From: Betaproteobacteria bacterium HGW-Betaproteobacteria-14
GTDB taxonomy: Bacteria > Pseudomonadota > Gammaproteobacteria > Burkholderiales > Rhodocyclaceae
DNA length: 54,543 nt
Direction: 5' to 3'
Assembly: GCA_002840845.1 (NCBI GenBank)
Contig: PHCS01000036.1
Coordinates: forward strand, 1 to 54,543
The notes below the pieces were generated by a model. That model saw only the letters and a list, made by a program, of their open reading frames with translations. It made no database searches and was not told the origin of the DNA. Within the stretch, counting starts at the first letter, position 1, and each line of letters opens with the position of its first letter. This document shows, piece by piece, positions 30,701 through 39,855 of this stretch. A program made the translations under genes and the position numbers.

Positions 30701-30891
30701 GACTCGGGTATCTGTTCGACGAGGGATTCGAGGCGGGTGCAGGCTGTTTCGATTTTCTCATTGAGGCGGTTGCGCTCCACCTCGAGGCCGGCCACGCGCG
30801 TGCGCAGTTCCTGATTCTCGGTGCGCAGATTCTGGCACAACGATATGAACTGCTCGATGCGTTCTTCGAGTGCGAATAGATCCCGATCCAT
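30697..30891 (-). CDS. ZapB-like small coiled-coil protein
   Basis: The 64-residue product is almost entirely coiled coil (LFALEERIEQFISLCQNL, then RVAGLEVERNRLNEKIE). Such a gene regularly precedes zapA in beta- and gammaproteobacteria (TIGR02449-type family). It probably acts with ZapA at the division ring; direct evidence is absent. It overlaps zapA by 4 bp and has a good sigma-70 promoter upstream. Confidence 0.85.
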   Translation of the reverse strand: MDRDLFALEERIEQFISLCQNLRTENQELRTRVAGLEVERNRLNEKIETACTRLESLVEQIPES

Positions 30892-30899
30892 CGCGACAA

Positions 30900-30926
30900 A
30901 TTATATAAAAAGCAGTTTCTCGTCAA
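30900..30926 (-). promoter_or_regulatory. Sigma-70 promoter of zapB-like/zapA/6S unit
   Basis: On the minus strand TTGACG (30921-30926) and a perfect TATAAT (30900-30905) are 15 bp apart; the start codon of the zapB-like gene follows 8 nt later. The spacer is short but the hexamers are close to consensus. Confidence 0.55.
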
Positions 30927-31054
30927 GCAATAACGTGGATTTTTGAATGTTGTTTGTGACCCCGCCATGCGCAAAGCCGCCTTTGCGGCGGGGCGGACAT
31001 CGGCTTTATCGCTATAATCCGCCTCGTCGCGTGGCCGTTTTGGCCAAGCGGCAT

Positions 31055-31247
31055 CCTGTTCCAGGTGCTCCGCCGGCCCTCAGCCGGCGGGTTAAACGGG
31101 AACGAGGTGCGCCGATTCGATTCGGCAATGCCTCGGCTGCCCCCGCAACGGTAAGCGAGTGCGGGTCCGCCAAATACAGCCACTGAGTGATACTCATACT
31201 CGGGAAGGCGGCGGATCAAGACTTGCGAGCCCGGATACCGGCCTTGG
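31055..31247 (+). promoter_or_regulatory. Cobalamin riboswitch
   Basis: The conserved blocks are in order: CCAGGTGCTCC (about 31061), GTTAAACGGGAACGAGGTGC (31091), GCTGCCCCCGCAACGGTAAG (31137), CCACTGAG, TCGGGAAGGCGG (31200) and the B12 box GCGAGCCCGGATACCGGCC (31225). It binds adenosyl- or other cobalamins and normally turns off downstream uptake genes. A perfect TATAAT at 31013-31018 likely provides its promoter. The downstream expression platform is separated from btuB by an inserted 272-bp element. Confidence 0.93.
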
Positions 31248-31252
31248 ACAGA

Positions 31253-31524
31253 GGGAACCTCTGAGTAAGTCCCACATGGTCGCGGCGCGGCCATCCGGGA
31301 TGGGCTGCTAGGCGCGGCGGCGAAGACAGTGGTCGTTCCACGGCGAGCCGCCGCAACGACGCAGACCGCCCGGATGGCCACGCCCCGCAGGGTTTCCACG
31401 AAAACCGCCCATCTGCGGCGTTGCGCTCCTTGCCAAGGGAATGACCCTTGGCCGCGTCGCGCGCCTGGCAGCTGAGCGGTTTTCGTGAAAACGCGATCCA
31501 TGCGGGACTTACTCAGAGGTTCCC
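31253..31524. mobile_element. 272-bp element with 26-bp terminal inverted repeats (MITE-like)
   Basis: The ends GGGAACCTCTGAGTAAGT... (31253-31278) and their complement at 31499-31524 match at 25 of 26 positions. The interior is highly structured: GCGGCCATCCGGG/CCCGGATGGCCAC and CACGAAAACCGC/GCGGTTTTCGTG form nested pairs. There is no transposase frame, so if mobile it would depend on another element. I could not identify a clear target duplication. It lies immediately after the cobalamin aptamer and before btuB. Confidence 0.75.
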
Positions 31525-31658
31525 CAGTTCGGAATCGCCGCGGGGGTGCGGCCACCGGCTCCGGGCCCTGCCCGCTCCGCCCAAGCTCCCTCACGCGCTT
31601 CCGTTTTTCGACATTGTCCGGCAGCGGGGACGCAGGCCGGCATAGAGGGAGCCATTCG

Positions 31659-33629
31659 ATGCATCCAGCCATCCGGCGCGCGGCCTGCGCGCTATCCGTT
31701 TCAATCTCCGTATCAGCCCATGCGCAAAGCCAGGACGAAGCGGCAATCGTGGTGACGGCCAGCCGCTTCGGCACACCCGCGCTCGAGCAGCCCATCGCCA
31801 TCCAGGTCATCAACGCCGAGCAGATCCGCGAGAGCACCGCCGTCAACGTCTCCGAAGTGCTGTCCAAGCTGGGCGGCGTGCATACGCGCATCAACTTCCT
31901 CGGCGTGCCGGATTCGCCCATCGACCTGAGGGGGTTCGGCATGACGGGCGACCAGAACACCCTGGTGCTGGTCAACGGCCAGCGCCTCTCGGAGAACGAG
32001 CTGGCGGCGGCGCGCATCTCGGCGATTCCGCTCGACAGCATCGAGCGCATCGAGATCCTGCGCGGCGCCGGCGCAGTGCTCTACGGCGGCGGCGCCACGG
32101 GCGGCACCATCAACATCATCACGCGCTCGCCGCTGGCGATGGCGCCGGGCGGCAGCGCCTCGCTTGCATTGGGCAGCCACGACATGGCCGACCTGCGCGG
32201 CCGCGTCAGCTTCGGCAGCGGTGCCTGGGGCGTGAACCTGAACGTGCAGCGCCGGCAAAGCGACAACTACCGCGACAACAACCGTGCCGAGCAGGATGCC
32301 TTCTCCGGCGAATGGCGCCATGCCGGCCGCGACGGCATCCTGGCGCTGCGCTTCGGCACGGACAATCAGCACGCCCGCCTGCCGGGCCCGCGCACCGAGG
32401 CGCAACTGAAGACCGACCCGCGCGGCACGTCCACGCCGAACGACTACGCCAACTCGCGCAGCCAGAATGTCGGCCTCTACGGCGAGCAGCGCCTGGGCGA
32501 GGTGACCCTGGCGGCGGACCTCAGTCAGCGCCGCCGCGATGCGCGCTATTTCTACGATTACGGTTTCGGCTTCACCAGTCGCCAGGATGCCAATGTGGAT
32601 GTGACAATGGTGTCGCCGCGCCTGCACTGGGCTGCCACGATTGCGGGCATGCCCAACCGCCTCACCGCCGGCGTCGACTGGAGCGAATGGTCCTACGGCA
32701 ACGACACCCTGAGCACCTTCGGCAACCGCGACGAAAGCGGCCGCCAGCGCAACCGCGCCGTCTATGTTCGCGACGAACTCGGCCTGACGCCGACGACGAG
32801 GCTGACGCTGGGCGTGCGCCGCGAGCGCGTCGAGCAGTCGCAGAAGGAAAGCCTGACGCCCCTGCCGAAGCAGGACGCGCGCGATGCGCTGACGGCGAGC
32901 GAGCTGGCGCTGCAGCAGCAGCTGGGCGGCGGCTGGTCGGCCTACGGCCGGCTCGGCACGAGTTTCCGCGTCGCCAACATCGACGAGAACCGCTGCTTCT
33001 TCCCGCCCTGCGCCGCGCTGCTCAAGCCGCAGACCTCGAAGGACCGCGAGGTCGGCGTGCAGTGGCGGGCGGGACGCGCCGCCTTCCGCGCCAGCCTGTT
33101 CGACATCCTGCTCGACAACGAGCTGCACTACAACGCCATCACCTTCAGCAACACCAACCTGGAGCCGACCCGCCGGCGCGGCCTCGAGCTGGAGGGTTCG
33201 TTGCCGCTGGGCAGGAACGTCGAGTTGGGCGGGCGCTACGCACGCACGGAAGCCACGTTCCGTTCGGGCAGCTACGGCGGCATCGACGTCAGCGGCAACG
33301 AGGTGCCGCTGGTGCCGCGCGACCGCGCCGGCCTGTCGCTGGCGTGGAAGCCCGCCGTATCGACGCGGCTGACTTTCGCGCTCAGCCATGTCGGCCGCCA
33401 ACGCTACGACAACGACCAGCGCAATCTCTTCCGCCGCATGCCGTCGTACACCATCGCCGACCTCAAGCTGACGCACGAGGCTGGCGACTGGCGCCTGGCG
33501 GCGGGCATCAACAATCTCTTCGACAAGGCGCACTACAGCTACGGCATCGTCAACGGCGCGTTCACCAGCTTCAACGCCTATCCGGAAGACCGCCGCAACG
33601 CCTACGTCAGCGCCGAGTTAGTGTTTTAA
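31659..33629 (+). CDS. btuB: TonB-dependent cobalamin receptor, BtuB-like
   Basis: From the ATG at 31659 after GAGGGA the protein has 656 residues: signal peptide ending around AHAQ, a TonB-box-like region EAAIVVTA, the plug domain (PIAIQVINAEQIRE, VLVNGQRLSENE, IEILRGAGAVLYGGGATGG) and a 22-strand-type barrel ending in VSAELVF with terminal Phe. It imports cobalamin or cobinamide across the outer membrane. The riboswitch upstream and btuCD downstream support the substrate. A longer in-frame start at 31485 lies inside the inserted element and is unlikely. Confidence 0.92.
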   Translation: MHPAIRRAACALSVSISVSAHAQSQDEAAIVVTASRFGTPALEQPIAIQVINAEQIRESTAVNVSEVLSKLGGVHTRINFLGVPDSPIDLRGFGMTGDQNTLVLVNGQRLSENELAAARISAIPLDSIERIEILRGAGAVLYGGGATGGTINIITRSPLAMAPGGSASLALGSHDMADLRGRVSFGSGAWGVNLNVQRRQSDNYRDNNRAEQDAFSGEWRHAGRDGILALRFGTDNQHARLPGPRTEAQLKTDPRGTSTPNDYANSRSQNVGLYGEQRLGEVTLAADLSQRRRDARYFYDYGFGFTSRQDANVDVTMVSPRLHWAATIAGMPNRLTAGVDWSEWSYGNDTLSTFGNRDESGRQRNRAVYVRDELGLTPTTRLTLGVRRERVEQSQKESLTPLPKQDARDALTASELALQQQLGGGWSAYGRLGTSFRVANIDENRCFFPPCAALLKPQTSKDREVGVQWRAGRAAFRASLFDILLDNELHYNAITFSNTNLEPTRRRGLELEGSLPLGRNVELGGRYARTEATFRSGSYGGIDVSGNEVPLVPRDRAGLSLAWKPAVSTRLTFALSHVGRQRYDNDQRNLFRRMPSYTIADLKLTHEAGDWRLAAGINNLFDKAHYSYGIVNGAFTSFNAYPEDRRNAYVSAELVF

Positions 33630-33638
33630 TCGACGACC

Positions 33639-34643
33639 ATGCCCACCCGCCGCCGCGCCCTGCTGGTGATCCTGCTGCTGGCCCTGCTCGGGCTGGCGAG
33701 CCTCGCCATCGCGCTGGCGGCGGGCAGCCTGCCGGTGTCCGCGGCGGACATCGGCCGCGCCCTGTTCGGTGACACTGCGGGCGACACGGAAGGCGTGGCG
33801 GCGGAGGTGGTGCGCAGCCTGCGCCTGCCGCGCGCCCTGGCAGCCTTCGCCTGCGGCGCCCTGCTGGCGCTGGCCGGCGCGCTGATGCAGGTGCTGCTGA
33901 GGAATCCCCTGGCCGATCCCTACGTGCTGGGCATCTCCGGCGGCGCCTCGGTCGGCGCGCTTGGCGCCATGCTGCTCGGCCTGCCGGCGCTGCTGGTGCA
34001 CGGCGGCGCCTTCGGCGGCGCGCTGGCCGCCACCCTGCTGGTGTTCGGCCTGGCGCGCGGCGAGGGCTCGTGGACGCAGACGCGCCTGCTGCTCACCGGC
34101 GTCATCGTCGCCGCCGGCTGCGGCGCCGCGGTGGCGCTGATTCTTTCCATCGCGCCGGAGAACAAGCTGCGCGGCATGCTCTTCTGGCTGATGGGCGACC
34201 TGTCGCATGCCGCTACGCCCGCACCGGCTTTGCTCATGCTGGCGCTGGGCCTGCTCGCCGCGCTGCCGTTCTCGCGCGATCTCAACCTGCTGGCGCGCGG
34301 CGACATCACGGCGCGCGCCCTCGGCGTGCCGGTGGCGCGGCTGCGCGGCGGCGTCTATGTGCTGGCCGCGCTGGCCACGGCGGTGGCGGTGACGACCACC
34401 GGCGCGGTCGGCTTCGTCGGCCTCGTCGTGCCGCACCTGGTGCGCCTGGCCATCGGCAACGACCAGCGCGTGCTGCTGCCGGCCGCGGCGCTGGCCGGCG
34501 GCATCCTGCTCACCCTGGCCGACACCCTGGCGCGCACGATCGTCGCGCCGCAGCAGCTGCCGGTCGGCGTGCTGACGGCGCTGATCGGCGTGCCGGTGTT
34601 TCTTTACCTGCTCACGCGCAGTCCCCGCGGAGGCGCGTCATGA
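33639..34643 (+). CDS. btuC: Cobalamin ABC transporter permease
   Basis: This 334-residue FecCD-family permease has about ten membrane helices. Motifs include RLPRALAAFACGALLALAG, LRNPLADPYVLGISGGASVG (ligand-gate region) and the cytoplasmic coupling region TARALGVPVARLRGG. It starts 9 bp after btuB and overlaps btuD as ATGA. Confidence 0.94.
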   Translation: MPTRRRALLVILLLALLGLASLAIALAAGSLPVSAADIGRALFGDTAGDTEGVAAEVVRSLRLPRALAAFACGALLALAGALMQVLLRNPLADPYVLGISGGASVGALGAMLLGLPALLVHGGAFGGALAATLLVFGLARGEGSWTQTRLLLTGVIVAAGCGAAVALILSIAPENKLRGMLFWLMGDLSHAATPAPALLMLALGLLAALPFSRDLNLLARGDITARALGVPVARLRGGVYVLAALATAVAVTTTGAVGFVGLVVPHLVRLAIGNDQRVLLPAAALAGGILLTLADTLARTIVAPQQLPVGVLTALIGVPVFLYLLTRSPRGGAS

Positions 34644-35410
34644 CGGCGTTGTTGTCCGTTCGCGATCTCGAAGTGAATGTCGGCGACGTGCGCGTCGCCG
34701 CCGGTCTCGGTTTCGATCTTGAGGCAGGACAGCGCCTGGCCATCCTCGGCCGCAACGGCACCGGCAAGACCACATTGCTGTCGACGCTGGCCGGCCTGCG
34801 CGAGCCCGGGGCCGGCAGCCTTTTGCTCTGCGGCGAATCCTACGAAAAACTCGGCCTGCGCCGCGCCGCCCGCCTGCGCGGCCTGCTGCCGCAGGGCCAC
34901 CTCGACGCCTTCCAGTCGACGGTGCTGGAGACGGCGCTGATCGGCCGCCATCCGCATCTCGACCGCTGGGCCTGGGAGGGCCGCGAGGACGAGCGCCTTG
35001 CGCGCGAGGCGCTGGCGGCGGTGGACCTCGCCGGCTTCGGCGCGCGCGAGGTGCATACGCTCTCCGGCGGCGAGCGCCAGCGCCTCGCCATCGCCGCCCT
35101 GCTGGCGCAGCAGCCCGGGCTGTACCTCCTCGACGAGCCGCTCGCCCACCTCGACCTCAACCACCAGATCGCCGTGCTCGACCTGCTTTCGCGGCGCGCA
35201 CGCGAGGACGGCGTCGGCATTGTCATGGTGCTGCACGACATCAACCTGGCCCTGCGCCATGCCGACCGGGCGCTGCTGCTGTTCGGCGAGGGACGCACGC
35301 TGGAGGGGCCGGCGGAGGCGGTGCTGACAGTAGAGACGCTGTCGCGCCTGTATGGCCATCCGCTGCGCGAGATGCGCGACGGCGCGGCGCGCTATCTGGT
35401 TCCGGAATGA
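34640..35410 (+). CDS. btuD: Cobalamin ABC transporter ATPase
   Basis: The 256-residue ATPase has Walker A GRNGTGKTT (about 40), the signature LSGGERQRLAIAALLAQQ and Walker B GLYLLDEPLAHLDLN, with the switch His in VLHDINLALRHAD. GGAGG precedes the ATG. Its 3' end overlaps the convergent btuF by 19 bp. Confidence 0.94.
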   Translation: MTALLSVRDLEVNVGDVRVAAGLGFDLEAGQRLAILGRNGTGKTTLLSTLAGLREPGAGSLLLCGESYEKLGLRRAARLRGLLPQGHLDAFQSTVLETALIGRHPHLDRWAWEGREDERLAREALAAVDLAGFGAREVHTLSGGERQRLAIAALLAQQPGLYLLDEPLAHLDLNHQIAVLDLLSRRAREDGVGIVMVLHDINLALRHADRALLLFGEGRTLEGPAEAVLTVETLSRLYGHPLREMRDGAARYLVPE

Positions 35411-36282
35411 GCCGGGCGACGGCTTCTCGCCGTGTCGAGATGACCGCACAGCCGCTCGATGCCGTCGAGGATGCGCGGCGTGTGGCGCTGCAGATGGTCG
35501 GGCGGCACGAAGAACAGGTTGTTGCGGGCGACCGCAGTGAGCGCCGGCCAGCGGCGCCACTCGTCCAGCCACTCGGGGCGCGCCTCGTCCATGCCGCTGG
35601 CGACGATGGCCTCCGGGTTGGCGGCGAGCACGGCTTCCACCGTCACCGCCGCCGCCATCTGCCGCAGGCCGGCGAAGACGTTGTCGCCGCCGCACAGGTG
35701 GATCGCGTCGGAAATGATCTGGCCGCCGCCGACGGTCATCAGCGGCTGATTCCACACCTGGTAGAAGGTGGCCACCCTGGGGCGCGCGGCATGGCGGGCG
35801 GTCAGCGCGGCGAGGCGGCTGCGGAACTGCGCCGCCGCCGCACGGGCTTCGTCGCGGGCGCCGGACAGTTCGCCCAGGCGCTCCAGGTCGGCCGGCACGT
35901 CCTCGATGCGCTTCGTGTCGGTGAGCAGCACCGGCAGGCCGATGGCCTTCAATTTGGCCACATGGCTGGCGATGTTGCCGCTCTCCCAGGCGATGACGAG
36001 GTCGGGCCGCAGCGCCGCCACGGCCTCGAGGTCGATCTTCTCGTAGCCGCCAACGCGCGGGATGCGCTTCGCCGCCTCGGGGTAGTTGCTGAAATCCACC
36101 GTGCCGACGACGCGCCCGCCGGCGCCGATGGCGAAGAGGTTCTCGGTGATGTGCGGCGCGAGGCTGACGATGCGCTGCGCCGGCCGCGCCAGGCGTATGG
36201 TTTGTCCGGTGTCATCGCGCACGGCAATGTCGGCCAGCGCGGGCGCGGCGATGAGCAGGGCGATCAGGCAGAATGCGCGCAT
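35392..36282 (-). CDS. btuF: Periplasmic cobalamin-binding protein
   Basis: From the ATG at 36282 the protein has 296 residues with a signal peptide (MRAFCLIALLIAAPALA). The PF01497 fold is visible: IVSLAPHITENLFAIGAGG, VDFSNYPEAAKRIPRVGGYE and DLEAVAALRPDLVIAW. It hands B12 to BtuCD. Unusually it is encoded on the strand opposite to btuCD, tail-to-tail, and is divergent from cobU with about 60 bp between starts. Weak Shine-Dalgarno. Confidence 0.92.
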   Translation of the reverse strand: MRAFCLIALLIAAPALADIAVRDDTGQTIRLARPAQRIVSLAPHITENLFAIGAGGRVVGTVDFSNYPEAAKRIPRVGGYEKIDLEAVAALRPDLVIAWESGNIASHVAKLKAIGLPVLLTDTKRIEDVPADLERLGELSGARDEARAAAAQFRSRLAALTARHAARPRVATFYQVWNQPLMTVGGGQIISDAIHLCGGDNVFAGLRQMAAAVTVEAVLAANPEAIVASGMDEARPEWLDEWRRWPALTAVARNNLFFVPPDHLQRHTPRILDGIERLCGHLDTARSRRPAHSGTR

Positions 36283-36341
36283 GGGGGAATTGTACGTTGA
36301 CCCACGGAAAACCGACTGAAGTAAGTGCAAAGCCCCGCGGG

Positions 36342-36854
36342 ATGCAGGAGCTGGTGCTCGGCGGCGCGCGCTCCGGCAAAAGCGCCTACGCGCAGCGCCG
36401 CGCAGCGGAATCCGGCCTGCCGGTGACGGTCATCGTCACGGCCTCGGCCGGCGATGAGGAAATGGCGGCGCGCATCGCGCATCATCGCGCGGCGCGGCCG
36501 GCCGGCTGGCGCGTGGTCGAGGCGCCGCGCTCGCTCGCCGCCGCCCTGCACGCGCAAGCTGCAGCGGGGCGCTGCGTCATTGTCGACTGCCTGACGCTGT
36601 GGCTGATGAACGTCATCGAGGCGGACTACGCCGCCGAGCGCGAGGCGCTGCTCGATGCGCTGCCGGGCCTGCCCGGCGAAGTGATTTTCGTCGCCAACGA
36701 GATCGGCCTCGGCATCGTGCCGCTCGGCGCGGAGACGCGCCGCTTCCGCGACGAGGCAGGCCGCCTCAACCAGGATATGGCCGCCGCCTGCGAGCGCGTG
36801 ACCTTCGTTGCCGCCGGGCTGCCGCTGATGCTCAAGACACCGCAGAAAACCTGA
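36342..36854 (+). CDS. cobU: Adenosylcobinamide kinase/guanylyltransferase
   Basis: CobU phosphorylates adenosylcobinamide and transfers GMP to it in nucleotide-loop assembly. The 170-residue protein begins [18 protein letters not shown] with the P-loop and has [21 protein letters not shown] and AGRLNQDMA. The ATG at 36342 has no strong ribosome binding site; an upstream ATG at 36273 in frame is possible. First gene of the salvage unit cobU-cobT-cobS-cobC. Confidence 0.92.
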   Translation: MQELVLGGARSGKSAYAQRRAAESGLPVTVIVTASAGDEEMAARIAHHRAARPAGWRVVEAPRSLAAALHAQAAAGRCVIVDCLTLWLMNVIEADYAAEREALLDALPGLPGEVIFVANEIGLGIVPLGAETRRFRDEAGRLNQDMAAACERVTFVAAGLPLMLKTPQKT

Positions 36855-36864
36855 AAGGAACAGC

Positions 36865-37914
36865 ATGAAATTCGACATCACTCCGCCCGACGACGCCCTG
36901 CGCGGCTTGCTGCAGCAGAAGATCGACGGCAAGACCAAGCCGCAGGGCGCGCTCGGCCGGCTGGAGGCGCTGGCGCTGCAGATCGGCCAGGTCCAGCAGA
37001 CGCTCACGCCGGAGCTGCGCATGCCGCACATCCTCGTCTGTGCCGGCGACCATGGCGCAGCAAAGGCGGGCATTTCGGCCTATCCCCAGGACGTCACCTG
37101 GCAGATGGTGGAGAACTTCCTCGCCGGCGGCGCCGCCATCAACGTCTTCGCCCGCGCCAACGGCATCGAGCTGGTGGTGGCCGATGCCGGCGTGAACCAT
37201 GCATTCGGCAAGCGCGAAAATCTCGTCGATGCAAAAGTCAGCCCCCACGGCACGGCGAGCTATCTGGAAGGTGCGGCCATGACGGCGGAACAATGCGCGC
37301 AGGCGATGGCGAACGGGGCGCAGATCGTCGCCGACATTCACGCGCGCGGCTGCAACGTGATCGGCTTCGGCGAGATGGGCATCGGCAACACCGCCTCGGC
37401 CTCGCTCATCACGCACTTCCTCGCCGGCATCCCGCTGGCCGACTGCGTCGGCCGCGGCACCGGCCTGGACGATGCCGGCGTGTCGCGCAAGCTGGGTCTG
37501 CTTGAGAAAGCGGCAGCGCTTTACAGCGGCGATCCTGTGCCGCTCTCCGTGCTGGCGCACTTCGGCGGGTTTGAAATTGCCATGCTCGCCGGCGGCATGC
37601 TCGCCGCGGCCGAGCGGAAAATGCTGCTGCTCATCGACGGCTTCATCGTCACTTCGGCCCTGCTGGCGGCCGCCACGCTGCATCCGGCGACCCTGCAGTA
37701 CTGCGTCTTCTCGCACCGCTCGCAGGAGCGCGGCCACTGCCTGCAACTCGAACACCTTGGCGCGCGGCCGCTGCTCGACATGGACCTGCGCCTGGGCGAA
37801 GGCACCGGTGCGGCGCTGGCCTGGCCGCTGGTGCGCGCGGCCGCGGCCTTCCTCAACGAAATGGCCAGTTTCGAGTCGGCCGGCGTGAACAAGCGCAACG
37901 AAGCGAAGGTGTAG
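36865..37914 (+). CDS. cobT: Nicotinate-nucleotide:dimethylbenzimidazole phosphoribosyltransferase
   Basis: CobT activates the lower-ligand base of B12. The 349-residue protein has [32 protein letters not shown], the [13 protein letters not shown] loop and the C-terminal [16 protein letters not shown] with the catalytic Glu. AAAGGAACAGC precedes the ATG. Its TAG stop is part of a REP-like palindrome (37911-37967). Confidence 0.95.
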   Translation: MKFDITPPDDALRGLLQQKIDGKTKPQGALGRLEALALQIGQVQQTLTPELRMPHILVCAGDHGAAKAGISAYPQDVTWQMVENFLAGGAAINVFARANGIELVVADAGVNHAFGKRENLVDAKVSPHGTASYLEGAAMTAEQCAQAMANGAQIVADIHARGCNVIGFGEMGIGNTASASLITHFLAGIPLADCVGRGTGLDDAGVSRKLGLLEKAAALYSGDPVPLSVLAHFGGFEIAMLAGGMLAAAERKMLLLIDGFIVTSALLAAATLHPATLQYCVFSHRSQERGHCLQLEHLGARPLLDMDLRLGEGTGAALAWPLVRAAAAFLNEMASFESAGVNKRNEAKV

Positions 37915-37967
37915 GTCGGGCTTCAGCCCGACAGCAGCGGCCCAAGTCGGCCTGAAGGCCGACCTAC
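37911..37967. repeat. REP-like palindromic repeat, copy 3
   Basis: Two palindromes (GTAGGTCGGGCTTCAGCC... and GTCGGCCTGAAGGCCGAC...) with a shorter spacer than copies 1 and 2. The first three bases after its G are the cobT stop codon, so the repeat abuts or entered the end of the gene. Confidence 0.88.
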
Positions 37968-37988
37968 GACAGGAATCTGGACACGCAA

Positions 37989-38756
37989 ATGATCCAACGA
38001 GAGATCGCCTACTTCTTCGGCGCGCTGCGCTTCTTCACGCGGCTGCCGGTGCCGGCGTGGGTCGGGCATTCGCAGGAGGCGCTCGACCGCGCGGCGCGCT
38101 ATTTCCCGCTGGTCGGCATTCTGGTCGGCGTATTGGGGGGGCTGACTTTCATTCTGGCGGCCTTGGTCCTGCCGGCGTCGCTCGCCATCCTCTTCAGCAT
38201 GACGGCGACGCTGCTCGTCACCGGCGCCTTCCACGAGGACGGCTTGGCGGATGCGGTCGACGGCTTCGGCGGCGGCTGGGACAAGGCGCAGGTGCTGGCG
38301 ATCATGAAGGACTCGCGCATCGGCAGCTACGGCGCCCTCGCCGTCGCGCTGATGCTGCTGGCGAAGTTCAACGCCCTGCTGGAACTGCCCGACGAGTGGA
38401 TCGCGCCGGCCATCGTTGCCGCGCATGCCGCCTCGCGCCTCTGCTCGACGACGCTGATCCATGCACTCGACTACGTGCGAGACGACGACTCGTCGCGCGC
38501 CAAGCCGCTCGCCGTGCGCATGGGAAGCGGCAGCCTGATCGTGGCCGGCTGTTTCGGCCTGGCGCCGCTGGCCCTGCCGCCCTGGCAAGCCGCACTCGCC
38601 GGCCTGCTGCTGGCGTTGCTTACGACCTTTCTCGCCGCACGCTATTTCGTCAAACGCATCGGCGGCTACACCGGCGACTGCCTCGGCGCCGTGCAGCAAG
38701 GGGCGGAGTTGGCGATCTACCTGGGCATACTCTCAGTCGCATGGAACTTTTCCTGA
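37989..38756 (+). CDS. cobS: Adenosylcobinamide-GDP ribazoletransferase
   Basis: CobS, an integral membrane enzyme of 255 residues, joins alpha-ribazole to adenosylcobinamide-GDP. The motif FFTRLPVPAW near the N-terminus, FHEDGLADAVDGFGGGWD (acidic metal site, about 81-98) and DSRIGSYGALAV are typical. Several hydrophobic helices follow. It overlaps the cobC-like gene by 16 bp. Confidence 0.95.
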   Translation: MIQREIAYFFGALRFFTRLPVPAWVGHSQEALDRAARYFPLVGILVGVLGGLTFILAALVLPASLAILFSMTATLLVTGAFHEDGLADAVDGFGGGWDKAQVLAIMKDSRIGSYGALAVALMLLAKFNALLELPDEWIAPAIVAAHAASRLCSTTLIHALDYVRDDDSSRAKPLAVRMGSGSLIVAGCFGLAPLALPPWQAALAGLLLALLTTFLAARYFVKRIGGYTGDCLGAVQQGAELAIYLGILSVAWNFS

Positions 38757-39298
38757 TCCGCCACCCCGAGCCGGACGTGCCGGAGGGCACCTGCTACGGC
38801 CGCAGCGACATCGGCCTGGCGGAGGATGCCGGCGTGGCCGCAGCGCGCCTGCGCGGCATCCTGCCGGCCGGCATCCCGGTCTACACCAGCCCCCTCCTGC
38901 GCTGCCGCAGCGTGGCCGAGCGCCTGTCGCCGGCGCCGGCCGTCGACGCACGCCTGGTCGAGATGCATTTCGGCGAGTGGGAGATGCGGCGCTGGGACGA
39001 GATCGAAAAAGCCGTCTTTGACGCCTGGGTGGCCGACATCCTCAATTTCACCCCGCCCGGCGGCGAGTCGGCGGCGCAGATGCTGGCGCGCACGCTGGCC
39101 TTCATTGACGAGTTGCGCGCGGGCGAGGCGCCCGCCGCGGCCGTGCTCACCCACGGCGGCGTCCTGCGCGTGCTCTTCGCCCACTGGCTGGAAGTGCCGC
39201 CGCGGCGCTGGCCGCGCCTGACCTTTGCGTTCGGCGGCGTCAGCAAGGTGGCCCTCGGGCGAAAGGATATTCGAGTCGAATATCTCAACCGCAAGTAA
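38741..39298 (+). CDS. cobC: Alpha-ribazole phosphatase-like histidine phosphatase
   Basis: This 185-residue phosphoglycerate-mutase-type phosphatase begins MELFLIRHPEPDVPEG with the catalytic RH. The second His lies in VLTHGGVLRVLF. YTSPLLRCRSVAERL and EMHFGEWEMRRWDEI are family blocks. CobC removes the phosphate from alpha-ribazole phosphate; position in the salvage operon supports this. Confidence 0.88.
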   Translation: MELFLIRHPEPDVPEGTCYGRSDIGLAEDAGVAAARLRGILPAGIPVYTSPLLRCRSVAERLSPAPAVDARLVEMHFGEWEMRRWDEIEKAVFDAWVADILNFTPPGGESAAQMLARTLAFIDELRAGEAPAAAVLTHGGVLRVLFAHWLEVPPRRWPRLTFAFGGVSKVALGRKDIRVEYLNRK

Positions 39299-39309
39299 AA
39301 TGCGGTTGT

Positions 39310-39855
39310 ATGAAGGTCATCCAGACAGAAATCCATGACGCGCTGATCCTCGAGCCGAAGATCTTCGGCGACGCGCGCGGCTTTTTCCTCGAGAGCTACA
39401 ACCGGCGCGCGCTGGCCGAGGCGGCCGGCATCCATGCCGAATTCGTGCAGGACAATCATTCCCGTTCGATGCGCGGCGTGCTGCGCGGCCTGCATTACCA
39501 GTTGCAGCAGCCGCAGGGCAAGCTGGTGCGCGTGGCCAGCGGCGCGGTGTTCGATGTCGCCGTGGACATCCGCCGCCGCTCGCCCACTTTCGGCAAGGTG
39601 GCCTGCGTCGAGTTGTCGGATGAAAACCAGCGCATGTTCTGGCTGCCGCCGGGCCTCGCCCACGGCTTCCTCGTCGTCTCCGCGAAGGCGGACTTCCTCT
39701 ACAAGACCACCGACTACTATGCGCCGGAGCACGAGCGCTGCATTGCCTGGAACGACGCCGAGCTGGCCATTCCCTGGCCGCTCGACGGCGTGCCGACGCT
39801 CTCCAGCAAGGATGCCCAGGGCGTGCCCTTCGGCGCTGCCGAGTTGTATCCATGA
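39310..39855 (+). CDS. rmlC: dTDP-4-dehydrorhamnose 3,5-epimerase
   Basis: The 181-residue cupin enzyme makes dTDP-4-keto-L-rhamnose. FGDARGFFLESYNRRALA, the catalytic HSRSMRGVLRGLHYQ (His and Arg) and YKTTDYYAPEHER are diagnostic. It begins 11 bp after cobC; the stop overlaps rmlD as ATGA. Confidence 0.96.
   Translation: MKVIQTEIHDALILEPKIFGDARGFFLESYNRRALAEAAGIHAEFVQDNHSRSMRGVLRGLHYQLQQPQGKLVRVASGAVFDVAVDIRRRSPTFGKVACVELSDENQRMFWLPPGLAHGFLVVSAKADFLYKTTDYYAPEHERCIAWNDAELAIPWPLDGVPTLSSKDAQGVPFGAAELYP

Noticed and set aside
31485-31658. N-terminal extension of BtuB by 58 residues
   Set aside because: It lies partly inside the inserted element, is not hydrophobic and precedes a proper signal peptide with its own ribosome binding site.
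30923-32050. 375-residue minus-strand frame across the riboswitch, inserted element and btuB start
   Set aside because: It covers a structured RNA and an inverted-repeat element, has no recognisable domain and no ribosome binding site.
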